DNA of 64,000 nucleotides. Origin: Bacteroides sp. M10. Its GTDB lineage: Bacteria > Bacteroidota > Bacteroidia > Bacteroidales > Bacteroidaceae. Below, in pieces: positions 43,517-51,226 of this stretch. Numbering within the stretch: position 1 is the first letter of the stretch; each line of letters opens with the position of its first letter. The DNA lies in assembly GCF_014334015.1 (NCBI RefSeq), contig NZ_CP060488.1, positions 3,988,501-4,052,500 of the forward strand, given 5' to 3'. The notes beneath the pieces are model-generated. The model saw only the letters and a list, made by a program, of their open reading frames with translations. It was not told where the DNA came from and made no database searches. Position numbers and translations under genes: made by a program.

Positions 43517-44545
43517 TCAGTCTCGTGTGTTATTTGCAATCTTTACCAGCATCAACATAACCGGAACCTCAACCAATACGCCGACAACTGTTGCCAATGC
43601 TGCACCTGATTGTAGACCGAAAAGTGAAATAGCTACGGCAACCGACAATTCAAAAAAATTGCTTGCTCCGATCATTCCGGCAGGTGCGGCAACATCATGG
43701 GGTAATTTCCACCACTTCGCCCAACCATAAGCAATAAAAAAGATCAAAACTGTTTGCAGGATAAGCGGAACAGCTATCAAAATAATATGTAGAGGATTAT
43801 TTAATATCGTTTCTCCCTGAAATGAAAACAGGATAATGAGCGTTAACAGTAGTCCGCCAATGGTGTAATTATCAAATTTCTTACAAAATACATTATTGAA
43901 ATATTCTACTCCATAATGACGGATAACTGTTGTGCGGGTAATGACTCCGGCGGAAAGTGGAATTACGACAAATAGGATAACGGAAAGTAGTAAAGTGTCC
44001 CACGGAACAGATACACCGCCAACTCCCAAAAGGAAAGCTACGATGGGTGCAAACGCTACCAATATAATTAAATCGTTCACTGCTACTTGTACCAATGTAT
44101 AAGCGGCATCTCCTTTGGTCAGGTAACTCCACACGAATACCATAGCTGTGCAGGGGGCGGCCCCCAATAGTACCGCCCCGGCTAAATATTCTTCGGCTAA
44201 TCCGGCAGGTATAAATGTCTTGAAAATGACATAAAAGAATAAATAGGCTATTCCAAACATCGTAAACGGCTTTATCAGCCAATTTGTTACACAGGTAACT
44301 ATGATTCCTTTCGGACGTTTTCCGACATTTTTAACGCTTTGGAAATCGACCTTTAGCATCATTGGGTAAATCATTAACCAAATCAGGATAGCTACAGGGA
44401 TAGACACATTAGCGTATTCAAGTTTGCTTAGTGTCTGCGGAATTGCCGGAAGCCATTGCCCTATGGTAATTCCAATGATAATACACAGAGCGACCCATAT
44501 CGTTAAATATTTCTCGAAAAAACTAATTCCTTGTTTCTTTTCCAT
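43517..44545 (-). CDS. acr3: ACR3-family arsenite efflux permease
   Basis: A 342-aa ten-helix permease that pumps arsenite out of the cell. It has the ACR3 marks LGAAPCTAMVFVWSYLTKGDAAYTLVQVAVNDL (with the conserved Cys) and GAALATVVGVLVEVPVML. It is last in the operon after arsA and arsD; arsA pairing would couple efflux to ATP. Often labelled arsB in annotation. Confidence 0.95.
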   Translation of the reverse strand: MEKKQGISFFEKYLTIWVALCIIIGITIGQWLPAIPQTLSKLEYANVSIPVAILIWLMIYPMMLKVDFQSVKNVGKRPKGIIVTCVTNWLIKPFTMFGIAYLFFYVIFKTFIPAGLAEEYLAGAVLLGAAPCTAMVFVWSYLTKGDAAYTLVQVAVNDLIILVAFAPIVAFLLGVGGVSVPWDTLLLSVILFVVIPLSAGVITRTTVIRHYGVEYFNNVFCKKFDNYTIGGLLLTLIILFSFQGETILNNPLHIILIAVPLILQTVLIFFIAYGWAKWWKLPHDVAAPAGMIGASNFFELSVAVAISLFGLQSGAALATVVGVLVEVPVMLMLVKIANNTRD

Positions 44546-44601
44546 AGCAATAACTGTTTATTTTAATTGAGGTTTTAATTCGTTCAGGTAAAGAATATTC
44601 T

Positions 44602-46314
44602 TTAGTTATTTTTCCAGGTTATCAGAGCGGTATTTCCATTCGATAATTCTTCTACTTTCTTAATCCAAATCAATTCATTCTTTGCCTTTGCCTGCAAAAA
44701 CGAATTTTGGGTATCGGTTAATGACAAGCAGGAGTTTACTACCCACCATTTATTATTTATTCCGGCACGTTGCAAATCCATTTGTAAGCGTTCCGCTTCA
44801 AATACGGGCGTTGCCTCGGGTAAGGTTACTATAACGACTTCTGTTTCCTGCCGGTTTCTTAAACGTGGCAATAGCTTTCTTACCGAAGCGGGACTATCAC
44901 CGTGGGTACGTTGTACTTCTTTATGATAACTTTCTGTTGCATCCAGCAGTAGTAATGTATGTCCGGTAGGAGCGGTGTCAATTACGATAATTTCATTTTC
45001 TGCTTTATCTACGATTTCTGCAAATGCCCGGAATACTGCGATTTCTTGTGTACATGGTGAACGCAAATCTTCCTCTATGTATTCCATATCTTCGGCAGTC
45101 ATTGTTTCTGCCGCCTTACTGCGGACTTCGTTTTTATAGGCTTCCAATACTTCCGCTTCATCAATGCGGCTTACTGTAATGCCTGCCTCGATAGCTAGAT
45201 TATAGTTCAGGTGGTTTGCCGGGTCGGTAGTAGTAAGATGTACCTTTGCGCCCAGTCTGGTTAATTTCAGGGCGATTTCAGTAGCTAACGTGGTTTTCCC
45301 TACACCGCCTTTTCCCATAGTAAAGACAACCCTTTTTCCAGATTTATAAAGGTCATTCACCAATTCATTTATATTTTTTGCGCCTGTAATACGCTGGTAA
45401 TCTGTGTTTTTTGTTAGGTTGTCATTGTATAGCATCCGGCGGATATTTGCTATATTAGACAAATTGTAAGATCGTAAAGGAACATAATAAGAGGGGTATT
45501 CCAACAGTTCCACAGGGGTTTGTTTTAAGGCAGATTGTTGCCTGTCATAAATCTGTTTCGATACGCTATCGGATTCATCTACCTGCTGTAAAAGTCCGTT
45601 GATTACCAATAATTGGTTTTTAATTCCCAGTAATTGTAATTCATGTGAAGAACGGGCGGCTTCTTTTAATGGCGCGATTTCAGGACGGCTGACTAATACT
45701 AACCGGGTGGCATTGGCATCCGAGAGTGTTTCAACGGCTTGCTTATAAATGCCCTTTCGTTCTTCCAAACCGGATAATTGCCCTAAACAAGATGCGCCAT
45801 GTGTGCTTTCGCTAATAAACGTACTCCATGCGGACGGCAGTTGTAACATTCGTAATGTATGTCCGGTAGGGGCTGTATCGAAAATGATGTGATTGTATTC
45901 TTTTGCTTTATCAGCATCCGTAATAAAATCGGAGAATTGGTTGAAAGCTGCGATCTCTACCGTGCAAGATCCTGAAAGTTGCTCTTCCATGTTCTGGATA
46001 ACACTGTTCGGTAGTTGTCCACGGAAAGGTGCAATAATGCTTTCCCTATATTCTGCTGCTGCTTGTTCGGGGTCGAGATTGACAACGGTTGAACCGGGTA
46101 CTTCTTTTATGTCAGTGCCATGTCCATTTAATGTCTGATTAAATACGTCTTGTAAGTTTGAAGCCGGATCGGTGCTGATAAGAAGAATTTTCTTCCCATT
46201 ATCTGCCAAGCCTACTGCAGTAGCACAGGCAATTGACGTTTTTCCTACACCGCCTTTCCCTGTAAAGAAAAGGTATTTAGTCAAATCTATATCTGATAGT
46301 TTGAATGCTTTCAT
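44602..46314 (-). CDS. arsA: Arsenical pump-driving ATPase ArsA
   Basis: A 570-aa two-domain ATPase (A1 and A2). Each half has its own P-loop (FFTGKGGVGKTSIA near residue 18; FTMGKGGVGKTTLA near 333) and DTAPTGHT block. Metal-site Cys positions are visible in GSCTVEIAAF (A1) and SPCTQEIAVF (A2). It powers arsenite efflux through the permease. Follows arsD by 27 bases. Confidence 0.95.
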   Translation of the reverse strand: MKAFKLSDIDLTKYLFFTGKGGVGKTSIACATAVGLADNGKKILLISTDPASNLQDVFNQTLNGHGTDIKEVPGSTVVNLDPEQAAAEYRESIIAPFRGQLPNSVIQNMEEQLSGSCTVEIAAFNQFSDFITDADKAKEYNHIIFDTAPTGHTLRMLQLPSAWSTFISESTHGASCLGQLSGLEERKGIYKQAVETLSDANATRLVLVSRPEIAPLKEAARSSHELQLLGIKNQLLVINGLLQQVDESDSVSKQIYDRQQSALKQTPVELLEYPSYYVPLRSYNLSNIANIRRMLYNDNLTKNTDYQRITGAKNINELVNDLYKSGKRVVFTMGKGGVGKTTLATEIALKLTRLGAKVHLTTTDPANHLNYNLAIEAGITVSRIDEAEVLEAYKNEVRSKAAETMTAEDMEYIEEDLRSPCTQEIAVFRAFAEIVDKAENEIIVIDTAPTGHTLLLLDATESYHKEVQRTHGDSPASVRKLLPRLRNRQETEVVIVTLPEATPVFEAERLQMDLQRAGINNKWWVVNSCLSLTDTQNSFLQAKAKNELIWIKKVEELSNGNTALITWKNN

Positions 46315-46341
46315 TTTTTGAATATATTAGTGGGTAAATGA

Positions 46342-46668
46342 CTATTTTACTGGCATAAAATCCAAATTAATTCCCGTCCATTCACTCATTTGTTGAGTGG
46401 TTGGATAGGTTTGCGAAACAGCAACTTCACCATCTACTAAAGTAATAGGCAGTGCATCCGCCCCATGCTTGTGAAGGAACTCATTTATCGTTTTGTTGCT
46501 CACATAAACTTGAGGTTCGTCACGCAAGTTGTGCCGGGTAACGATGATGCCCTGTTTCTTCAACGTTTCAATAACAACTGCAATTCGCATCGATTCAGGA
46601 TTGATGTTTGTTCCACACAAACCTGTAGGGCAACACATTGCCGGGTCGAATATTTCTATCTTTCTCAT
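46342..46668 (-). CDS. arsD: Arsenite metallochaperone ArsD
   Basis: A 108-aa protein that binds As(III) and hands it to ArsA. Cys12-Cys13 and Cys18 in DPAMCCPTGLCGTNI are the defining metal site. It lies directly before arsA. Confidence 0.94.
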   Translation of the reverse strand: MRKIEIFDPAMCCPTGLCGTNINPESMRIAVVIETLKKQGIIVTRHNLRDEPQVYVSNKTINEFLHKHGADALPITLVDGEVAVSQTYPTTQQMSEWTGINLDFMPVK

Positions 46669-46702
46669 ACTGTTTTTATTTTAAGTGATATTAATTGTTT
46701 TT

Positions 46703-47410
46703 TTATAGATAAAAAATGACTGCATAATAAATTCCTACTGCGATAAAGAGAATAGCAACTATTTTACGAAACCATTTCTCAAATACTTGTATTTGGTTAT
46801 AAAACTTGCCTAATCCGGCAACGCTGTAAGCCAAAATCCATGCGACAAGGATTACGGGCAATCCTGTAGCAATGGCATAAATTACGGGTAAAAGGTAACC
46901 GCCTGTTTCTGCTGCTGATAAAGGCATGAGCATACCGAAATAAAACACTCCACTGGTAGGACAAAAAGCAAGGGCGAATAAAATCCCTAATAACATAGCT
47001 CCCCAACCGCCTTTCATTTTCCCTTTTAAACGTTCTCCGTCTATATTGATTTTGGGCAGATTGAGTTTTATCAGGTCGAGCATGAATATTCCAATAATGA
47101 TTAGTATCGGGGCTATCAGCATTTCCCCGTATTTACTTATGGCTTTTTGAACTAAAAACATGCTTGCGCCCTCACGAAGTATAGGAATAAGGATAAAGCC
47201 AAGAATGGTATAGGTCACTATTCTGCCAAATGTGTAAAGCAAACCGTTTATAAATATCCGGTGGTGATTGTCTATGTCCTTACTTATAAATCCTATCGCC
47301 GTTATATTGGGAGCTAGCGGACAAGGACTGACAGCCGTTAAAATTCCTAATATAAAGGCTGTAATGACAGGGACGGAGCTGTTATCTAATAATGATTGAA
47401 GAAAGTTCAT
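46703..47410 (-). CDS. CcdA/DsbD-like transmembrane protein of the ars operon (ArsG-like)
   Basis: A 235-aa six- to seven-helix protein of the CcdA/DsbD transmembrane class. Cys residues are found in VSPCPLAPNITAIG and LAFCPTSGVFYFG, the pair expected to carry electrons across the membrane. In Bacteroides ars operons this gene is commonly annotated as an ArsG-family permease for aromatic arsenicals; the sequence itself shows only the thiol-transport fold. Start overlaps the preceding gene by no more than a base or two. Confidence 0.75.
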   Translation of the reverse strand: MNFLQSLLDNSSVPVITAFILGILTAVSPCPLAPNITAIGFISKDIDNHHRIFINGLLYTFGRIVTYTILGFILIPILREGASMFLVQKAISKYGEMLIAPILIIIGIFMLDLIKLNLPKINIDGERLKGKMKGGWGAMLLGILFALAFCPTSGVFYFGMLMPLSAAETGGYLLPVIYAIATGLPVILVAWILAYSVAGLGKFYNQIQVFEKWFRKIVAILFIAVGIYYAVIFYL

Positions 47411-47411
47411 T

Positions 47412-47855
47412 TTATAACTGTTTTAGCAGGTTGTCAATCTTGCTTCTAATTCCCTCTTTAAACTTTTCCGGCTCATTTCTTGCATTGGCGAAACTGAATT
47501 CCGTCATATTATTTACATGCTCTTTTCCGTCTTTCCAGCTATTTACAAATAAAGACGACCAGGCAACTTCGTATTTGTCTGTAATCGCTTCATTCTCTTT
47601 CTTGGAAATGTCGATCATTTGATAGATGATTTTACGGTTTGCTTTTTCTTTGGAATAAAGGCTATCCAAAAGGGCTACCGTATTGGCTTCTATCGCTCGG
47701 CAAGTAATACATCGCTGTGCGCCATGAAAATAAAGAATCTCAATGCGGTTAGATTGCAATTCTTCCGCTTTAATTTCTCCGGTCTTTTTCTTTGAGCCAT
47801 TTCCACAGGAAATTAAAACCAGTGTTGCGGTCAGTAGATAGAATAACTTTCTCAT
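47412..47855 (-). CDS. CxxC lipoprotein of the ars operon (ArsF-like)
   Basis: A 147-aa lipoprotein (lipobox LVLISCGNG, Cys17) with a thioredoxin-like core: LYFHGAQRCITCRAIEANT holds a CxxC motif. In annotation it is often called an ArsF-family nitroreductase subunit. With the CcdA-like protein it could form a periplasmic thiol relay for organic arsenicals. Role inferred from position. Confidence 0.75.
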   Translation of the reverse strand: MRKLFYLLTATLVLISCGNGSKKKTGEIKAEELQSNRIEILYFHGAQRCITCRAIEANTVALLDSLYSKEKANRKIIYQMIDISKKENEAITDKYEVAWSSLFVNSWKDGKEHVNNMTEFSFANARNEPEKFKEGIRSKIDNLLKQL

Positions 47856-47865
47856 AGCCTGTTTT

Positions 47866-48099
47866 TTATTTGGTTATCAGTTCTTTTATTTCTGCCAGGG
47901 ATAATCTTTTTCCTGCTGATACCACTTTGCCGTCAATAGCCAAAGCCGGAAGATTTAAAATATTATACTCCATGATTTTTAATAAATTTTCTTCTTTGAT
48001 TAACGTTGCATCGCAATCTAATTCTGAAATTGCCTGCTTGGTGTTTTCATACAATGCTTTACAGCTTGAACATCCGGTTCCTAATACTTTTATTTCCAT
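47866..48099 (-). CDS. Small thioredoxin-family protein
   Basis: A 77-aa redox protein of the glutaredoxin-like TM0996/MTH895 type: VLGTGCSSCKALYENTKQAI has the CxxC active site and a final LSLAEIKELI helix. First gene of the ars operon after the internal operator. Confidence 0.85.
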   Translation of the reverse strand: MEIKVLGTGCSSCKALYENTKQAISELDCDATLIKEENLLKIMEYNILNLPALAIDGKVVSAGKRLSLAEIKELITK

Positions 48100-48136
48100 T
48101 TTTCATTCTACTTTAAAGTTAATATAATAATCGTAA

Positions 48137-48152
48137 TTCGTAGAACTACGAA
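48137..48152. promoter_or_regulatory. Second ArsR-type operator between arsR and the thioredoxin gene
   Basis: Perfect palindrome TTCGTAGAACTACGAA. Its half-site TTCGTAG also stands in the arsR promoter operator, so ArsR probably controls the downstream operon from here as well. Confidence 0.65.
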
Positions 48153-48162
48153 CAATATTCCT

Positions 48163-48189
48163 AAAAAAAGGTGCTGTTATTCACAGCAC
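48163..48189 (-). terminator. Terminator overlapping the end of arsR
   Basis: Hairpin GTGCTGT / ACAGCAC (48171-48177 with 48183-48189) followed on the minus strand by a run of seven T. It overlaps the last codons and stop of arsR, so arsR is probably made as its own message. Confidence 0.7.
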
Positions 48190-48503
48190 GATGTATCTTT
48201 ACATTTGCAGTTTCCTAAGAAAGCGGCAAAAAGTTTTCGGGCAAGTTCCCAATTTTCCCGATTGATGCAGTACCGGACTTTTGGAGTTTCTATTTCTCCT
48301 TGAATTAGGCCTGCTTCTTTCAATTCTTTCAAATGCTGCGAAACTGTTGCTTTTGCAATAGGTAGTTCTTCGTGAATATCACCGAAGAAACAACTCTCTT
48401 GTTTTGCTAAAAAAGCAAGAATTGCCATTCGTGCCGGGTGTCCCATTGCTTTGGCAAAACGGGCAACCTGTTCCTGCTCTGTTGTGTATTGCTTTTCTTT
48501 CAC
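48177..48503 (-). CDS. arsR: ArsR-family metalloregulator
   Basis: A 108-aa winged-helix repressor that leaves DNA when it binds As(III). The helix-turn-helix is visible ([25 protein letters not shown]). Cys residues at [12 protein letters not shown] and the C-terminal [10 protein letters not shown] cluster probably form the arsenic site. Divergent orientation is not involved: it is the first gene of the locus, and its operator covers its own promoter. Confidence 0.93.
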   Translation of the reverse strand: MKEKQYTTEQEQVARFAKAMGHPARMAILAFLAKQESCFFGDIHEELPIAKATVSQHLKELKEAGLIQGEIETPKVRYCINRENWELARKLFAAFLGNCKCKDTSCCE

Positions 48504-48527
48504 TTCAATTCTCCTTTCTTGTTAGTT

Positions 48528-48563
48528 GTTCGCAAAACTACGAACGTTTTTGTAGATAACAAA
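48528..48563 (-). promoter_or_regulatory. arsR promoter with operator over the -7 element
   Basis: Minus strand: TTTG (48560-48563), 19-bp spacer, TAGTTTTG (48533-48540, perfect -7). The inverted repeat GTTCG / CGAAC (48528-48532 and 48541-48545) flanks the -7 exactly, so bound ArsR would block RNA polymerase. Confidence 0.8.
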
Positions 48564-48845
48564 ATAAAATAGATTTTTTTTCGATTGAACACAGGGTACG
48601 AGTGTATGTATACTTGTGTCTACGTTGAAATATCTATATTTAGGTATTTGCGTAATTCAAAAATGTATTTCTCCATTAAGATTATTGTAGGAATTATGCA
48701 AGTTGTTGATTTGCAGGATTTTTATCGTCTGTAAGTTTATCTCTCAATGATAGTCGGAAATATTTCGTATGATAAAAGTATCTTGGATGGATGGTAATCT
48801 AAATAAAATGTATATTTTTGCTGCTTTATATTTAATTGGAAAGTA
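48564..48845. other. Gene-free gap right of the ars operon, with a repeat of the terminator tract
   Basis: The 18 bases 48706-48723 match 43490-43507 with one difference. No other feature is seen apart from a -7-like TATTTTTG at 48813-48820 ahead of the kinase gene. Confidence 0.5.
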
Positions 48846-50903
48846 ATGAGGTATATTTTGCTTTTCTTCGTCATATTTCTTTTGCCGCTTTCTCTTCAGT
48901 CTAAAGAGAATATGGCAGATAGTTTGAAGACCTTGTTTATTCATGCACAAACACAGCAAGAACGGATGGAAAGGTGTCTCAACCTTGATAATTATTACAG
49001 AAATTATCTCTTGAAAGATTCTATTCCGCTGACTCGCATCTTGTTTGACGAGGGAGTGAAGGCAAAAAATGAATATATCATAGCTGATGCTCTGCGTAAA
49101 CTTATCATGAATATCAACAGGAAAGAGCGTGTGTTGACGAATGACTCTGTGATTTACTACCTCAAGCTTGCTGACAAATACCTGACCGGTGAACGAAAGA
49201 AGAGCTTTATAACGGAGGTGCATTTGAAGAATATTCGTTCGATAGTCGATTGGACGGACAATGAAGGCCAAACGATTGAATATTTGACAAAGATGTATAC
49301 TGATCCCGAAGAAAATCAGGAGGACATCTATTTTCAGATAGAACGCAATTATGCTTTAGGCATGGCGACGACGCTGACTATTTCTGAAACCAGAATTGAA
49401 AATTATAAGAATGCCTCCCGTTATTTCGACCGTGTGTTTGAATTATTATTGAAACTGTCTGTGGAGCATGCGGCGGAATTACTGTTCTGGGCCAATGATA
49501 ATATCTATCTTGCTTATCTTAATTCACACGAAGGACCTAAAACAGTAGCTTTTCTGGAGAAAATGATGGATATCCTGGAACACTATAGAGAAATGCCGGA
49601 AGTAAAAAAGGATATCTATCAGAATTTCGAATACGTTTATTCATTGTATTATATGGGGATCGCTCATTTTCCGTCATTAGTGGGATATGAGAAAGCGTAT
49701 CACTGTCTGGAAAAGACGGATGAAATGCTTCGGAAAAGGGGGGAGCTGTTGACATTGTATTTTGCTTATGAAGGCTTTTATGAAGATGCTGGCAATTACA
49801 GAATGGCAATTGCTTATAAGGATTCGGTTATCAATACCATGGGGAATGAAAATACTGCAATCGTATTGGCGGTTACATCCAGCATGTATAAGGAACAGGC
49901 CAAATGCTATGCGCGCCTGCATGACTATAAGAATGCATACGAGCGGATGGAAGTCTATGATTCATTGCGGGAGAAAGTGGTGGATGCAGAATCCAGTGAA
50001 CTGCGGGCGGAAATGGATACCCGTTATGATCTGAATCATCTGGAGCTGGAAAAGGAACGCTTGACTTCGCGAAATCGGCAGATCGGTTTCCTTTCTATAA
50101 GTTTTGTACTTCTTTTATCTATCGTTTGGGGAATCAGCCAACGTATTCATCTGAATAAGTTGAAGCGGATGCAAAAGGAATTGCTGGAATCCAATGAGGA
50201 AGTACTCCGGCAGAGCGAAAAGGCGCAGGAAAGCGAGAAGATGAAAACTGCTTTTATCAATTCCATGTGCCATGAAATTCGTACACCGCTGAATGCAATC
50301 AACGGTTTTAGTAATTTGCTGCTGGATGAAACGATAGATGCCGAATGTAAAGTGGAATTTCCGGAGTTGATTCAACAGAATACGGATTTGTTGACTCGTC
50401 TGTTGAACGATTTGCTGGAAGTTTCCAATTTGAGTAGTTCGGTGGAAGAGCTTCCGATGGAGAAGGCGGATATTTGTTCTATCTGTGTGCAGGAAATGGA
50501 TAGGCTGCAGACAGGAGAGGGGAAAGCAAGCATTCACTACTGTTTGGATGTGGATAATGGTGATTGTAATATCCGCACGAATATTCCTTATTTGTCGCAA
50601 ACCCTTGCTCATCTGTTGAATAATGCCAATAAGTTTACCGAAAGCGGGGAAATTAAGTTGAGCTGTCACAGGGAGGGAGAGCAGCTTGTAATCAAAGTGA
50701 CCGATACTGGTATTGGCATTCCGGAAGAAAAACAGGAATGGGTTTTTGATCGTTTCACCAAACTCGATGAATTTAAACCGGGAGCAGGACTTGGGCTTTA
50801 TATTTGCCGACTAATTGTCAGGCGCTTGGGAGGGACAATAAATATTGACCGTGAATACACGGGAGGTACTCGCTTTGTACTTGTATTTCCAGTGAAAAAT
50901 TAG
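48846..50903 (+). CDS. TPR-containing sensor histidine kinase
   Basis: A 685-aa kinase. Signal peptide (about 1-19); a long helical periplasmic part (about 20-405) with TPR-like pairs; transmembrane helix (about 413-432); a linking coiled coil; HisKA with FINSMCHEIRTPLNAINGF; HATPase_c with NNANKFTESGEI, TDTGIGIPEEK and GAGLGLYICRLIV. No receiver. The partner regulator is not adjacent. Signal unknown. Confidence 0.92.
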   Translation: MRYILLFFVIFLLPLSLQSKENMADSLKTLFIHAQTQQERMERCLNLDNYYRNYLLKDSIPLTRILFDEGVKAKNEYIIADALRKLIMNINRKERVLTNDSVIYYLKLADKYLTGERKKSFITEVHLKNIRSIVDWTDNEGQTIEYLTKMYTDPEENQEDIYFQIERNYALGMATTLTISETRIENYKNASRYFDRVFELLLKLSVEHAAELLFWANDNIYLAYLNSHEGPKTVAFLEKMMDILEHYREMPEVKKDIYQNFEYVYSLYYMGIAHFPSLVGYEKAYHCLEKTDEMLRKRGELLTLYFAYEGFYEDAGNYRMAIAYKDSVINTMGNENTAIVLAVTSSMYKEQAKCYARLHDYKNAYERMEVYDSLREKVVDAESSELRAEMDTRYDLNHLELEKERLTSRNRQIGFLSISFVLLLSIVWGISQRIHLNKLKRMQKELLESNEEVLRQSEKAQESEKMKTAFINSMCHEIRTPLNAINGFSNLLLDETIDAECKVEFPELIQQNTDLLTRLLNDLLEVSNLSSSVEELPMEKADICSICVQEMDRLQTGEGKASIHYCLDVDNGDCNIRTNIPYLSQTLAHLLNNANKFTESGEIKLSCHREGEQLVIKVTDTGIGIPEEKQEWVFDRFTKLDEFKPGAGLGLYICRLIVRRLGGTINIDREYTGGTRFVLVFPVKN

Positions 50904-50930
50904 CTTTTTTAAGGAAAAGGCGAAAAAGTA

Positions 50931-50962
50931 TTTGGATATATCAGAAAGATGTCTTACTTTCG
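50931..50962 (+). promoter_or_regulatory. Promoter of tRNA-Ser(GGA)
   Basis: TTTG at 50931-50934, 20-bp spacer, TACTTTCG at 50955-50962 (one mismatch to TAnnTTTG). Confidence 0.6.
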
Positions 50963-50976
50963 CGCTCCGAAAACGA

Positions 50977-51064
50977 GGAGAGATGCTCGAGTGGTTGAAG
51001 AGGCACGCCTGGAAAGCGTGTATACGCCAAAAGTGTATCGCGGGTTCGAATCCCGCTCTCTCCG
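50977..51064 (+). tRNA. tRNA-Ser(GGA)
   Basis: Class II serine tRNA. Acceptor arm GGAGAGA pairs with TCTCTCC, discriminator G at 51064; anticodon loop CTGGAAA gives anticodon GGA at 51011-51013; T-arm GGGTTCGAATCCC. Nothing integrated here: no att duplication is seen to the right. Confidence 0.95.
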
Positions 51065-51145
51065 CAGTTTTTAATATACATTCCTTTCTGAAGCTCTCTT
51101 TTTTAGTTAAATATTTCTATTGCCACTAAAAATACTTGTTTTATT

Positions 51146-51177
51146 TTTGTAATAGTTGCAAATTTAGATTATGTTTG
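51146..51177 (+). promoter_or_regulatory. Promoter of the LruC-type lipoprotein gene
   Basis: TTTG at 51146-51149, 20-bp spacer, TATGTTTG at 51170-51177 (perfect -7). A start near 51184 leaves a 40-base leader. Confidence 0.75.
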
Positions 51178-51226
51178 CATCGAGATTTTCTAAACTCAAT
51201 TACTTACACATTAACAAACAAACATT

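Noticed and set aside
50977..51064. tRNA-Ser(GGA) as a second integration site
   Set aside because: No copy of its 3' end is found to the right and no integrase gene is near.
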